Under the pieces are notes generated by a model. That model saw only the letters and a list, made by a program, of their open reading frames with translations. It searched no databases and had not been told where the DNA came from. A program made the translations under genes and the position numbers. Below, one piece after another: positions 49,998 through 61,339 of a stretch of 64,000 bases of DNA. The DNA is from Taenia hydatigena (Eukaryota; Platyhelminthes; Cestoda; Cyclophyllidea; Taeniidae). The stretch is from the NCBI GenBank assembly GCA_036345935.2, contig JADWOT020000007.1, positions 822,517 to 886,516 on the forward strand, read 5' to 3'. How positions within the stretch are numbered: the stretch's first letter is position 1; every line of letters starts with the position of its first letter.

Positions 49998-50335
49998 GTG
50001 GCATCCAAAAATATAACAATCCAAAGTTGGGAATATTTTAGCAGTTAGCATTCAACTGCTAGTGCGACGTACAAGTATACTAAATATCCCGATTTTGTTC
50101 ATAGCTACTTTGAACCGGAGGGCGACTATCGCATCGCATTAGTTGTGCTTATGGTGAGTAGCCTATCTTTATATGTGGTCTCTGAAAATTAATAATCCAA
50201 GGCTATGAATATTTCACCAATCAGCATCTAAATGCAACTGCGATCTACATGAAGGTAAGGGATCCCGATTTCTTTTAACGAAGGTAAATTTAGTGGGAAA
50301 AGACAATCGCATGGCATTAGCCGTATCTTCAACGA
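49998..50335 (+). repeat. diverged tandem duplication, unit about 177 bp
   Basis: Unit 1 starts at 49998 (GTGGCATCC) and unit 2 at 50175 (GTGGTCTCT). Aligned blocks in order: AATCCAA, AATATTT, AG-AGCAT, ATCCCGATTT, GGCGACTATCGCATCGCATT against AAGACAATCGCATGGCATT. Non-coding, and no further unit on either side. Confidence 0.7.
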
Positions 50336-50411
50336 TTACTGAACCATTGTTTCGTGATTGCTACAAATAGATTAGTCTACTTCTCCTCATTTTACTGATC
50401 TCTTTATTTCT

Positions 50412-51663
50412 TCATTTTAGATTGAAGTAACACCTCAACATAGGAAAGGGAAGTGTCAAAATGCCAAACCCACATCCATCAGAGCGAAAAAAAATAAGGT
50501 GGACATGAGCCTCCCATTCCACATCCATCTCCTCTGTCGCTCCCTGCGTGGTTGAAAGTTGACTCAGCGGCAAAGGCTTCACTGTGGTGAACGATGACGA
50601 CGTAGGAGAATCTGATTCCATCCGGGAGGGTGGCAACTGCCACCACTCCGCCCGCTCATCCCCATCCGACCACTGACTCGTCAAAGTCAAGTAGTCGGAC
50701 AGATCGCATCCCGATTCCTCGTGCCACATCAAATCGACCTCGTCGTCATCGCTTTGCGTCTGCTCCTGCGTTTTATTATCACGGGTGAGGCCTAAGCGAG
50801 GGGCGAAATAGGAATGAGTGAATGTGAGCAGAGGAAGCTGAGTAAAGAACGAAGGCTGCGATGAGAAGGAGGAGGCCCTTACTGGTATGCTTGGTGACGT
50901 CGTCGAGAAATGGTGACGTCGTCGTCAGTCATACCGATTGGAGGTATAAGGACGGAGCCAGGAGATTAGATGGAGGCGAGGGAGGAGGTGAGAAATGAGG
51001 AAGATAGTGGGCGACCAATTGCGATGAAAGAGGAAGATCCGGTGGATGAAGTGCTTTTCCAAGCTACCACTAATTGTGGTCGCCACAACATCAATGCTGG
51101 CGTTGGTGGTGAGGAAGATAATGGTAGTGAGGTTGGGCGCCTCTGATGTGCACTTGCATCTACAAAAACAATTAGAAAGAAGAAGTGCTTAAGCCAAGTG
51201 TGCACTGCTATTACTGCAAGCAATAAAGCAGGTAAGTCAGTGTGGGATCCACTAGCACATGAGTGGGTCGCCTCCTGAAAAATGGTCTCTTCGAAGTTTG
51301 CGCTGCCGCCAGGAGGGGCAAAGGGGGTCTGAGAATCTGCGAACAACTTTGCAGCAATACGACATCTCGAAAAGTACAAGTAAATCACGACGTGTGGTGT
51401 TTTGATTGCTCGATTGATGAGCCAACTTAAATTGTTGATCGGTCTATCATGAATAGAAGATGACCTTGAGGAAGGGGAGATGGCGCCAATTACAAAGTTG
51501 TGTTTACTTACATTTGTAAGCGCAAGGAACAATTGTTCGCGAACAATGGACTTTCACCAGATGCTGTTGGAATAGAAGCCGGTAGGCCGATGCCTGCTAC
51601 GAAGATGCAGCAAACGCCTAGGCACCAGTTGCTCTTCCTATCTCTTTGTGTTTGTTTGCACAT
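50412..51663 (-). CDS. probable three-exon gene, membrane or secreted protein
   Basis: Exon 1 (51512-51663): an ATG after an in-frame stop, charged N-terminus, then a hydrophobic run CLGVCCIFVAGIGL (residues 14-27) like a signal peptide or anchor, ending at a GTAAGT donor in phase 2. Exon 2 (51068-51159): acceptor TTGTTTTTGTAG, 30 in-phase codons (CTSEAPNLTTIIFLTT). It leaves phase 1 at AGTG|GTAGC. Exon 3 (50412-50791): acceptor CCCCTCGCTTAG, 125 codons, acidic and Ser/Thr-rich (QTQSDDDEVDLMWHEESG), TGA at 50412, AATAAA 3 nt further on. About 207 residues in total. All three phases agree. No family recognised. The donor of exon 2 is the weakest point. Confidence 0.38.
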
Positions 51664-51914
51664 AAACCCTTGTTGCTGCTCTTGCGAAAGTGATTATCGG
51701 TCCTAGAAGTCTTATATTTTCACGGCTCGGTTCGCCGCAATCGTAAAACTGCACTGCTGTCCCTCCTGTTCATTCAAACCGTCCACTCACACTCACCACG
51801 ACTCAGCAAGGGCGTGCATAAGCTGTCGCCAATGATGGGATAGTCGGTGGTCTAGACTTGGGTCGTCTGCGTTCTCTTTAGGTCGCTGCTCTTGCTGACC
51901 CATCTGCATTGTTC

Positions 51915-51990
51915 TGTCGGTCAATGGACCGATAAGACCACATGTTGTGCAGCCATTGTATGTTGGTATATGGCTCCGACCCAGTAGGCC
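51915..51990 (-). repeat. interspersed repeat family B, partial copy 3
   Basis: Collinear with the start of 47500-47642: GGTCAATGGACCGATAAGACC against GATCAATGTAATCGATAAGACC, then TGTGCA and GG-TAT blocks at matching spacing. It fades after about 75 bp. Confidence 0.5.
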
Positions 51991-53254
51991 CTGAACGCGC
52001 TGGTCAGCGGAAATTTGCTTGGACAGGTATATGGATACACGAGACACTAATTAGAACAGATATGCTTTTGATTGTGATAACGAGGAGAAGCGTAGCCTAT
52101 CTGGTTTGTCAAAGGAAACATATAATTGAATAGAATGCTAAAATATCGGCAGCAAATGCTTCTTTAAATTCATTTGGACGAATTGAGACAAGATACACTT
52201 TAAGCACCGCTTTGCAAATTTAGCGTAAGAGTTGATAATAATGGGTCTGGGCTCAACTTTGGCTAGTACAACACCAATAACGCATGAAAAAGAAGAGGCA
52301 GCCATCTGAGCTTGGGGATGCAATCGATGCAGAAGGGCAGATTTGTGAGTGCACACGATGTAAGCGGGAAACATACGTTGGTGGTCTGCGCAGGTAGGGC
52401 CAACTTCTCACGTACCTTTTTCTCAAAACTGCACTGTGCTTGCGTTCTGCTTGACTGTCTCACCCTCCTCATAGTTGGTTTGGAATGTATTTGAGAAATC
52501 GTGCAATAATTTTGCTAAACAATAGCTTAAGTAGTCCTTATGCCATCTTTACAGCGTTCACCAGCCTGTCAAACTGGTGTCACACAATGCTTCAACAAAT
52601 CCGTCCTCCTCAAGCACGCGAAAACCCACAAATTTCCGTCGCCATCATCGCCACCACTACTTGCTGTGGATCCGAGTCCCATGTTGGGTGGCTTAAAACC
52701 ATCCGAAATGCCTTAAATGCGAAAGTGTGGTAGGATGGTGGGTGTGGCCCGGATTGCGGTTGTTCGCACTGCCTTATTACACCTCTGCTATTGCCGCACA
52801 ATGGAGTCTTCATGAGCAATGTGGTTCCCCGTTTCTCCCCGTAGCTGTCGCCAAACAGGCGGGAGAGCATGGTAGTCAAGGCACATTGCCGTCGATTAAG
52901 GGTCCCAAGTATCCGGCTTTTGAATGATTTGTTTTATTTGGCAAAGTGAGGCATGTAGGCAGGTGAAAGGCGAAGAGAAATTCGGGTAATGTGGTGTGGA
53001 ATGGAGAACAGGTACCAAAAACACTATAAAGGCAAAATTAAATTGCAAAATATTGATGCGGTCAAGCAGTAAATTCAAGTTCCGTGAACCCAAATCCTGA
53101 TTCTTGCATAGGTAGGGCCTCCTTTCTTGGCACGTATCACATCCACCCCGCAAATTCTCAATTGATTCGTATTGCGTGGGTGCGTGCTTACATTCATAAG
53201 ATTGTTGACATCAGAGAGGTAGAATAATGGATTAAGTTTGCCGCTTTGATCTCT

Positions 53255-53480
53255 GTTTAATGTTTCATGCTAATATTCTGGAATGCGACTTCTCAAGGAA
53301 GTCAACTCTACCAACGTTGCAATAAAAAGAGATTGTAACTCTCGTCGCTGATTAAAAAATGAGGGAGAAAAGCGTCGACAAAATTGTAATGGCGTTTGTA
53401 GAGAAGGCATACTATAACATTAATTGACAGGTAAGCTGATGAATGGCTGCATTGGTATTCGAGACATGCGTTCGATTTGG
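53255..53480 (+). repeat. interspersed repeat family E, copy 2
   Basis: Same orientation as 43360-43570, roughly three quarters identical by eye over 200 bp. No conserved open frame. Confidence 0.75.
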
Positions 53481-54759
53481 CATTCATGTCGAAATAACTT
53501 TGCGATTTTACTCTGACTCTTGGTGCCAGAGAATGTCAAACTAAGCCAGATATAACGTTGGTGGCACATTTTTATATGTGTGCAGAATAAGAGCTCTTGC
53601 TAGCTACGAGAAAAATAGTTGTGGGATGGAAATAGGTGCTGGGACGTACGATAGTCAGCAAGAAGGAAAAATATAGTGGACAAGATGATTTATTCCATCA
53701 GGATGATCGAGTGCAAGGCGCCGCTGAAAGAATGGCGACTTATGCATCTATAAACTTTGTGCACCTTAGTAAACAAGAACTAGTGGGGAATTTCAAAAGT
53801 GGCATATTTGCGACTAAACTTTCGTGAAAAAGACTGACCTACAGGCTACAAATATCAATTATGGACAACGCACATAATGAATGCGAGTGTAAAACCCATA
53901 GAAGACTCGCGTCAAGCTTTTAAGTTGATCGGTGTCCATTTGAATATGATTTATCTAGCCTTCCTTGAATAGATGACAAATGGCAACTGGAAATTAAGAC
54001 GAAACTCTATTTCAAACGTATTCTTAATGCTGCGCACTGTGTCACACCAGCCAAAACAGACAGACTTTACCTCAATAAAATCGTATCAAACCGAATCTGT
54101 CCTTCCATATTTTAAGCATATTTTTTCAGCTATCACTTTCATTGCTATTTTTGTTATCCATGATGAAATGTAATTGAATGAGGGATTGGTGGTAGCTACA
54201 CACAAGGAATGGTTTTTATTAGCCGTGTTAGCCGCCTTGTTGCTCAAATTTAAGGCATCTTCGAAATCCGGCCACATGCACTCGATGTGTTTAATTCTCA
54301 TTAATGCAATTGTAGCCTTTGCCTTCTCAGACTAAATGCAATCGAAGGTGAACCGAAACGTACAATGGGTGATATGCGTTTTAAAGATGCCTTTGTACAA
54401 TATGCACTCATTTGGTTTGCTTCGCAAAAATACGAATCGCTATCCACCGTTAGTGGCTACTACTACCATTATCATAGGAGCTGCTTAATATGCATAAGTA
54501 GCAGCAACCCGTTGAATGGAATAAGGCAATGGGGTCTGCAGCCTTCAAAATACCTTTGTGATGCAAAACCAATCCATCCCAATTTCATCAGGAGATACCT
54601 GCATTCTTAAGCATTAGTTGCACCCAAATGTTACCTTCAAGTGTTGTGTTTAGCATTCCTCTCCCATGTACCAAACCCATAAACCCATGAAATGTGCGCT
54701 TTTACATACCTCTTCCATGTGTAATCTGCCCTATAGTACCGTTATAATGAATGTAGATA

Positions 54760-54812
54760 TTACTAATAATCTTTTACTAATAATCTTTTACATTACTAAT
54801 AATCTTTTACAT
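54760..54812 (+). repeat. short tandem repeat, three units
   Basis: ACTAATAATCTTTTAC repeated three times, with a CATT insert between the later units. Confidence 0.85.
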
Positions 54813-55792
54813 TCATCGCATACTTTTGATAGCAGCACATGGTTACATAAGAAGTTATTCGACTTAAGCACACCTACCGTGCCGCAGCTTCTAAAGTAGA
54901 ACCTCAAACATGAAGGCATTGACAGATCGCTGTGTTGACCCTGTCAATTGCTCGTGGCGTGTCAGTGAGGATGCAGATCTGTAAGGGCAGGTCTGAAGCA
55001 ATGCATAACCTAACGGAACCTTAAGTTCTTAAGTGGGTGCGACAGAAGTGAAGAAATGCCCTTCGCCTTAGTGGAAGTGTAAAAAACGGACATGGAATCC
55101 AAGTGACAATGGCAGGACTTACCTGGATAGCATCTGTATATTTCGATGCGACATAACGGCGAGCACACCACATGTAGCGACAAATTGTAGATTTGATTAG
55201 CATTGATTCCATAGGCCTTAAAACTGAATGTTACTAATATTACACCAGTAGACGATATCAATGCCATTTAAATCTGAGGTGAATGATAAAGGCGGTGGTA
55301 ATGATGCCATCTCTTCCTCCTTTTAAGAGCATGAGAAAATCGAGGACCGCATCAGCCCATAGAATATTTGTTAAATGTCGAAGGATGAATTTTACCTTGT
55401 TAAGCCATGTTGGAACATAGATTGCGACTGATTATTTGCCCGGAGTTTATCAATGCGCGAAATATTCCATTCGGTACCAATTACTTGATAATTTTACGAC
55501 CTTTTCAACAAAATCAAGGCAGATCTAGCAAAACTCAAGCTGTGTAAGCCATGCGATGGATAACAATTGGCCACGGAAACTGCATCATTTTCCGATATGT
55601 CTGCTGCACTAAAGATGTTGGATTTACGAATCTTGGTAACTGGAACAAAATTCTGCTTGCTATGAAAATGCTTACTGAGTTTGTTTTAGAAATGCGTTGT
55701 AAGTGGCACATTTAATTAATGAAGCCTTACAATGGGAAGGATAGTCTATTAAAACGTCTGCTACTTAAGTTTGCACTACAAAGTACTTTCAG

Positions 55793-56004
55793 GTGACACG
55801 CTAGGTGGTACATTTTTCCCTCCTTTACGTAGTCTACCTTGCGCACCACTTCACGACATATATTTGCCATACGTCGATACTCACGGAATCCCATTCACTA
55901 GACGGGCAGGCAATCCACTCAGTAGCCACCACGGAAACAGTGCACGCGATATTTTGGAAGATGTGTTTCTACGACAGTCGATTCGATCAATGAAAGATAA
56001 CTAA
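55793..56004 (+). CDS. possible terminal exon
   Basis: The acceptor AAGTACTTTCAG precedes 55793. Seventy codons open in phase 1 run to TAA at 56004 (LGGTFFPPLRSLPCAPLHDI and an end NSARDILEDVFLRQSIRSMK). Upstream exons and a canonical AATAAA were not found. No family recognised. Confidence 0.22.
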
Positions 56005-56666
56005 TTTATAATGTGACATTTGAACAGCATGTGCTTATTTCGTCCATTCAAACCAAGCGATGCTAAGCAAAGAATAAGAAGCGTGGTCTGAGGTAGCAAC
56101 TTCAATATTTTCACTAAAAATCAAGTCACTTTCTCTGTTAGTGTGCACTGCCCCTCTTTTCTTTCGAGCGTCGTCGCCGACGCGCCCCTTGGTAACCTCA
56201 TGTGCCAGCCATCACACCGTGATCAGTGTTGCAAGAAGTACACACGAGCTAACCATGCGAGTCGCCCACATTAGGCGCGATTGAGGCGATGCTTGACACC
56301 AACGTCAGTGATTCCTCTTGGCAGTGCATTGGACTTGGTATTTCGTTTGGCTTGGAGACAAAGTTCAGAATAAGTGGTTCTGCCGACCATCAGTATGTCC
56401 GTAGGGGGGCATCAGCACACCGATTTCCTTAAGCAAGTATATTAAGGGTAATCTTCATTAAAGGTTTCCAGGAGCACATGGCTAGCGTCGCTTCAGTTGT
56501 TAATGGCTTATTTGTAGAACACGGAGGTGGGGTAGATGCCGGAGGCGGACGTCGTTCTTGGCTCATCCGTAGCGCATGTAATTCATTCGCACCGCCACAG
56601 CATGCCATAGGCAGAAGAATTCGATAAAAACCTAATAGCGTCGGGTTTGCTTTCTGCTGCCATCAA

Positions 56667-57043
56667 TGTAGCATCCCGAGGCTCCCTCGAAAGTAAAGGA
56701 AGGCAGAATACAAGAGTTGAATATATATGTTTTCAACGGACAGAGGAAAAAAGCTGCCGGCAAGGTCCGGAGACCAGCCTACGCAGCTAGGGCAATGCGG
56801 CCACCCCTGTGACCCTGACCGAAACCGGCACTTCAAACATACAAAGTACCACAACTGTAGTATTTTGTTTGTTGTAACTACCGGTTGGGGTCAAGGCCAC
56901 AGAGGTGGCCGTACTGCCCTAGCTGCGTGGGATGGCCTCCGGGCCATGCCAGAAGCCTATTTCCCTCTGTCCGTTGAAGATATATATATTCTACCCTAGC
57001 GTTCTGCCTTCTTTTGCCTTCGAGGGAGCCTCAGGACGCTACA
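56667..57043. mobile_element. MITE-like inverted-repeat element, 377 bp
   Basis: Two arms of about 162 bp (56667-56828 and 56881-57043), roughly 80 % complementary, around a 52 bp loop. Termini TGTAGCATCCCGAGGCTCCC and, on the other strand, TGTAGCGTCCTGAGGCTCCC; CAACGGACAGAGG and CACGCAGCTAGGGCA are also conserved internally. No coding capacity. A target-site duplication was not convincing. It is probably a non-autonomous DNA transposon relic whose arms have diverged with age. Confidence 0.75.
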
Positions 57044-57986
57044 ATAACCCTGTCTTATTATATCTTTAAGAAAGTTTCGGGACACTGCATTGGTAAGCAA
57101 GGGCTTACCATTTTTTTCTTTTTTTAAAATTGCATTACCTTTATGCATACAAACAACTTTGCCTTCATATTTTATTTTCTTTTCAAAAGAAAATACGTAA
57201 TCACACTTCAAAATCGATATGCAACCCACATCACCCTTAAACTGGGTGTTAACCTTCTAGTTTAGTTGGTAAGTTTATCGTAGTATCTTATTATGATTGA
57301 GATTGTTTCTTTACGTTTCATTCTGCTTCCCAAGACACGGAGATGTTATTCGGTTTGGAATCCCGTGACTGAAGGGATGGGTGAGCTGCAAGCCTGAACT
57401 TGGGCAATGAAAACGGAGACAAAAGCACACTTGATACGGTATACCAACTGCATGCTCTCTTCGGTGAATTGCTTGGGAGCCAGCCAAATGCGGCGAGTCA
57501 GATGGCAATAGATCTATTCTTGAAGGTTTGCCAAGTTAATGAATGAGGCCTCAGATGCGCTTGGACAAATTTTGTGTTCCCATGATTGAACTTCCTGTTG
57601 TAAGCGGCATCCAGCTAGCCTCAAGCATAATCCCCTAACCAACGATGGTTACAAGATCACGCTCCAATCTAATAGGCTAAGCCCATGGCAGACCCACTGG
57701 AGAAAAGTTGGTGAATTGGTTTGCACTTCTCGATGTACGTCCAAAACTTGGAGCAGCTCAGTTAATGGCGCAAGAATATTTCCTTTTTTAAAGGGAGAAC
57801 AATTTTGGCTGGGATTTCTTCTAGATAGTCTACTCAGGTTATACCGAAAAAAAGTTTGCATTAAGCGTAAAAGAATTGGCGTTAACAAAGCTAACATAAT
57901 TTATCGATGCATAATTTTGAGTTAACTTGTGATTGTCTCATGCCTCGTTTATCGGCCTTATATTTTCAATCACTGTTCGGCATAAG

Positions 57987-60900
57987 GTACCAAGAGTGTA
58001 TATCTCTAAAAAGTGTCGCATTAATTGTGGAGCCATTCGACATTTATCGGGGACTCTGTTCGTTACATTACTTTGTAGACAATGCGTGGAAAACATTCCT
58101 TTTACAGTTATACACGTGAAGACTTGTTATTGACCTAAGGTAGTAAACCTGATTGAAACTAGGACGTTGCTAGTTTTCACCTGTAATTCTGCAAGACATT
58201 CATAACCTTTGAATTGGGAGCCAGAGCTTCGTTATCTGTAGATCTGAGACTATCTTTGACTAGCCCACATACTGTCTGCTGGGTCGCGTACCCATTATTG
58301 CCAGACATTGCTGCTCGGATGGCTACTACAGTGATAGCCCCAGAGCTACTTGCATCTACGTTCCCTATGGTGGAAAATTGTGACCTATCCCCTTACGCAT
58401 TTACAACAGCTGTGTAACTCACGGTTACAGGGGCCTCGTGTTGTTTAGAATCGCTTGCAGCCTTGAAAACTCTCTCCAGCTCAACAGATAAGGACACTCC
58501 TTAACTGCCCTGCCACTGCCTGATGCTTTATGCGCTGCTTCAACCCGTTTTTAAACATTCCGTGGTAGTTCCTCTACGGAAATATCTTAGATGCTAAGTA
58601 AGCTTAATTTGGTCCTTCAAGTATAAACACGTCCATTTTCCAGAAGTTGATCAGTGCTACGATGGTGCCATTATTATGTGCATGACGTTTAACTTGAAAC
58701 CATGAGCGTTAAAACTTGAACAGCTGTATACTTCAACAAACATTGTGCACCGTTTGCTACTTTAACTCGGATCCAGGTCGTTAGATAACTGCGCATTCGT
58801 TTGACTAAATTTCCTTGCTTTTCTCTGCATGCCTTAAAACCTCGAATTTCTGCCAGCAAAGCGCTAATTGAGACGTCAAAGTGAATATTGGTCTGATGAC
58901 AGCGGCTTTACCGACCGGCAGGCCTAGGCAGCGCAAACAATGTGAATCAGGACATGCGCTGTTCCTATAAGCAGACACTTTTAAACCCGTCTCGTATGGT
59001 GTGTGCATCATACGCTGCTGGTGAATGTATGACACCCTCCCCCAATTTTCTTCCCTCATATATGCAGCCTGCACTACCATTTTCGGCCACTATCTCTTGT
59101 TACTATTTCATTAGTGAATGTCAACAACCCAAGGCCGCTTCACGACCCTTTCTGCATGAAAATGTGTGGTTTGAACTTGAACACTATAAAAGCCTGTGTT
59201 CTGTTTCAGACAGTCAACGATTTGTCCGTCCAAGAGAGCCGCTCATGCGCATGTATAGGTTTTGCTTCTTCATTTCCATGGTTTACTTTCAATCTGAAAC
59301 GAGTGTTCATTTCGGTTTCCTTAAAATGACACCTTCATACTTTTGGCAATGCTCTACAAGAAAGGCCCTTATTTCAATTTTCATTTGACTTTGATTTTCC
59401 TTTCATAAATATCGCCATCCACATGCTTTTCCCTACGAAAGAGTAGTAGATGTTATTATATTAAATTATTATGTTAATGGCAGCACAAAGCAGACTGTAA
59501 ATAGAACCACATTATCAGTGGTTAAGATTTATTGCCACTGGAGCCAACGCAAGTTCGCAAATATTACCAAACATTTCCTTGTCAATCACCATCCAATCCA
59601 CATAGTCTTTGCCGATATCCGTTCAAACCTATGTAGAGATACTACACAGCTGTCTAGTTGTAAAACACCAACGCCTTCTATGAGGGTCCATGTAGCCACT
59701 GAGCCTAACCAGAGGTAGGGCACTTAGTTGGTGCCACAAATAACAACATCACCTCATCCAATCTGTTGATTTTATACACCCCGCTCATTCATGATTCGAG
59801 AAGAGTGGAGCGCACAATGTCTTGCTAGATGAAATATTCTCGATCATGCCTTAGCTGATAAAATCACTTTGCCTTTTCTTTAACTATCCCTATATCCTAC
59901 CAAGAAAATGGCTAATGCCACCACATTGCACCGAGTTTGACACCATGGTTTCCCTAGGTGTCCTATTGGATAGTAGTGGAGATAATTTAAGTCCCACAGG
60001 ATATGCATTACGAAAGTGGCTCTTAATCTTCCACATGTAAGTCAGTATGTTAGAGAAGTCAAATGACTAGAAGACATATCGTATATGAGTATTGACTGAG
60101 CGAAATCGATGTCAAGTGTCACGCATTAAATGTAGTTTCATAGCCAAAGTAGGAAAAACACATATTAAGCCTAGCTATAATTACAAAACTGTCTGTTTTT
60201 TTTAAGCTAGCTTGAGCTTTAGCTACTCAAATTTCCTTAAGAACGAGCAACCTTTCTTCGTGCAAACTACTTTAATTAAGAGGTCAAAGATAAGAAGATG
60301 AAGATATTTTATCGAGATCATATTTACCCTTATCAAGGACCTGTTTCGACATCTATGATGATCTTGTGAATAAAAACTCCTTATTTAGTACTAGTAACAT
60401 TAATTGCAGCAGGTACTGTTTTACTTTGCTGATCTCATGGTAAAGGATGCATTCTTGGAAAGATCGATCTGGAACGTATCCATCAGCAACAAACTACAAG
60501 TATTGCTTTCACGACCTGCTAATCCACGTGTGCATAATTAAGAAGTACATACCTGACGATGCTGAATGTGACACGAAACAGCATTAAGAGTCTGGCGGAA
60601 TTCTACCGCAATGATTCACTTTTTACAAAGAAGTAACGAACTGCGTCTCTCGAAGTCGCAAATTCGTGAGAGGAGAAACGGTTTGTATGGCAAAAGTATA
60701 ATAAATAATTTGAGACGAGATTGTACGATCATGAACTGTAAAATACATCTTAGTAAAGTTAAGGAATGCAGTCAATAAAAAGCCAAGTTTTTGAGTATTA
60801 TTAGTCGAGTTTAGCTAACATCAAGCTTTTACAATAACATCTGCTGAATTGTGCAAGCAGTAGAATAGAGCAAGCAATTGAAAGGCGACTTCATCCTTCG

Positions 60901-61333
60901 ATAATCTGTAAAATCGCCTTGGTTAGAGGTTAATCTCCCATTTGACGTAATCTGCACACATATAGAGGTAGAGGTTCACCAAAAGCAAACCTGTTAGATC
61001 ATTTTGGCTCACGGCTTCGTGAACCAAACTGACAGCACATCGCACAAAGACAAAAATTACACAAACACAACCTTGAACCAACAACTGAAATCAAGCGATA
61101 TTTGTGAGGTTGAAGATGAAAATATAAACCTGATATTTGTACCTTACCGGGATTATTTGAGTTCTCACCAAAAAACACCAGCACATACACAAACCACGAT
61201 GTTGTCTGCGGTGCTCTCCATAACAATTTTCCTTACCTTCCTCACTATCCTAGCTAAGTTGGGGAAGGCAAACACTGGACATTTTTCGTCATCATATCGC
61301 CAACTCCACGAGGACAGAGAAGAACCTGTATGA
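57987..61333 (+). CDS. possible five-exon gene ending in a membrane anchor
   Basis: Exons 57987-58115, 59210-59258, 59519-59714, 59905-60036 and 61036-61333 keep phase (0, 0/1, 1/2, 2/2, 2). Acceptors include TCTGTTTCAG and TATCCTACCAAG; donors include CAGAG|GTAGGG and CACAT|GTAAGT. The first exon has spaced cysteines (KKCRINC, LCRQC). The last has NxT sites (NYTNTT), a hydrophobic segment near MLSAVLSITIFLTFLTIL and a short charged tail (YRQLHEDREEPV), i.e. a type I membrane protein end. No family recognised; an extracellular cysteine-containing domain is inference. Family D repeat copy 2 lies in the second gap. Confidence 0.27.
58860..59100 (+). repeat. interspersed repeat family D, copy 2
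   Basis: Same orientation as 31150-31420. The peptide shadows VGKAAVIRP here and IGKAAVIKP there come from the shared block and explain why both places show minus-strand ORFs. Confidence 0.65.
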
Positions 61334-61339
61334 AGGCTC

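Noticed and set aside
50966..51532. 188-codon ORF as a single-exon gene
   Set aside because: It crosses strong splice sites (GTAAGT at 51511, TTTTTGTAG at 51160), and its composition is uneven. The spliced alternative explains the strand better, though this is not proven.
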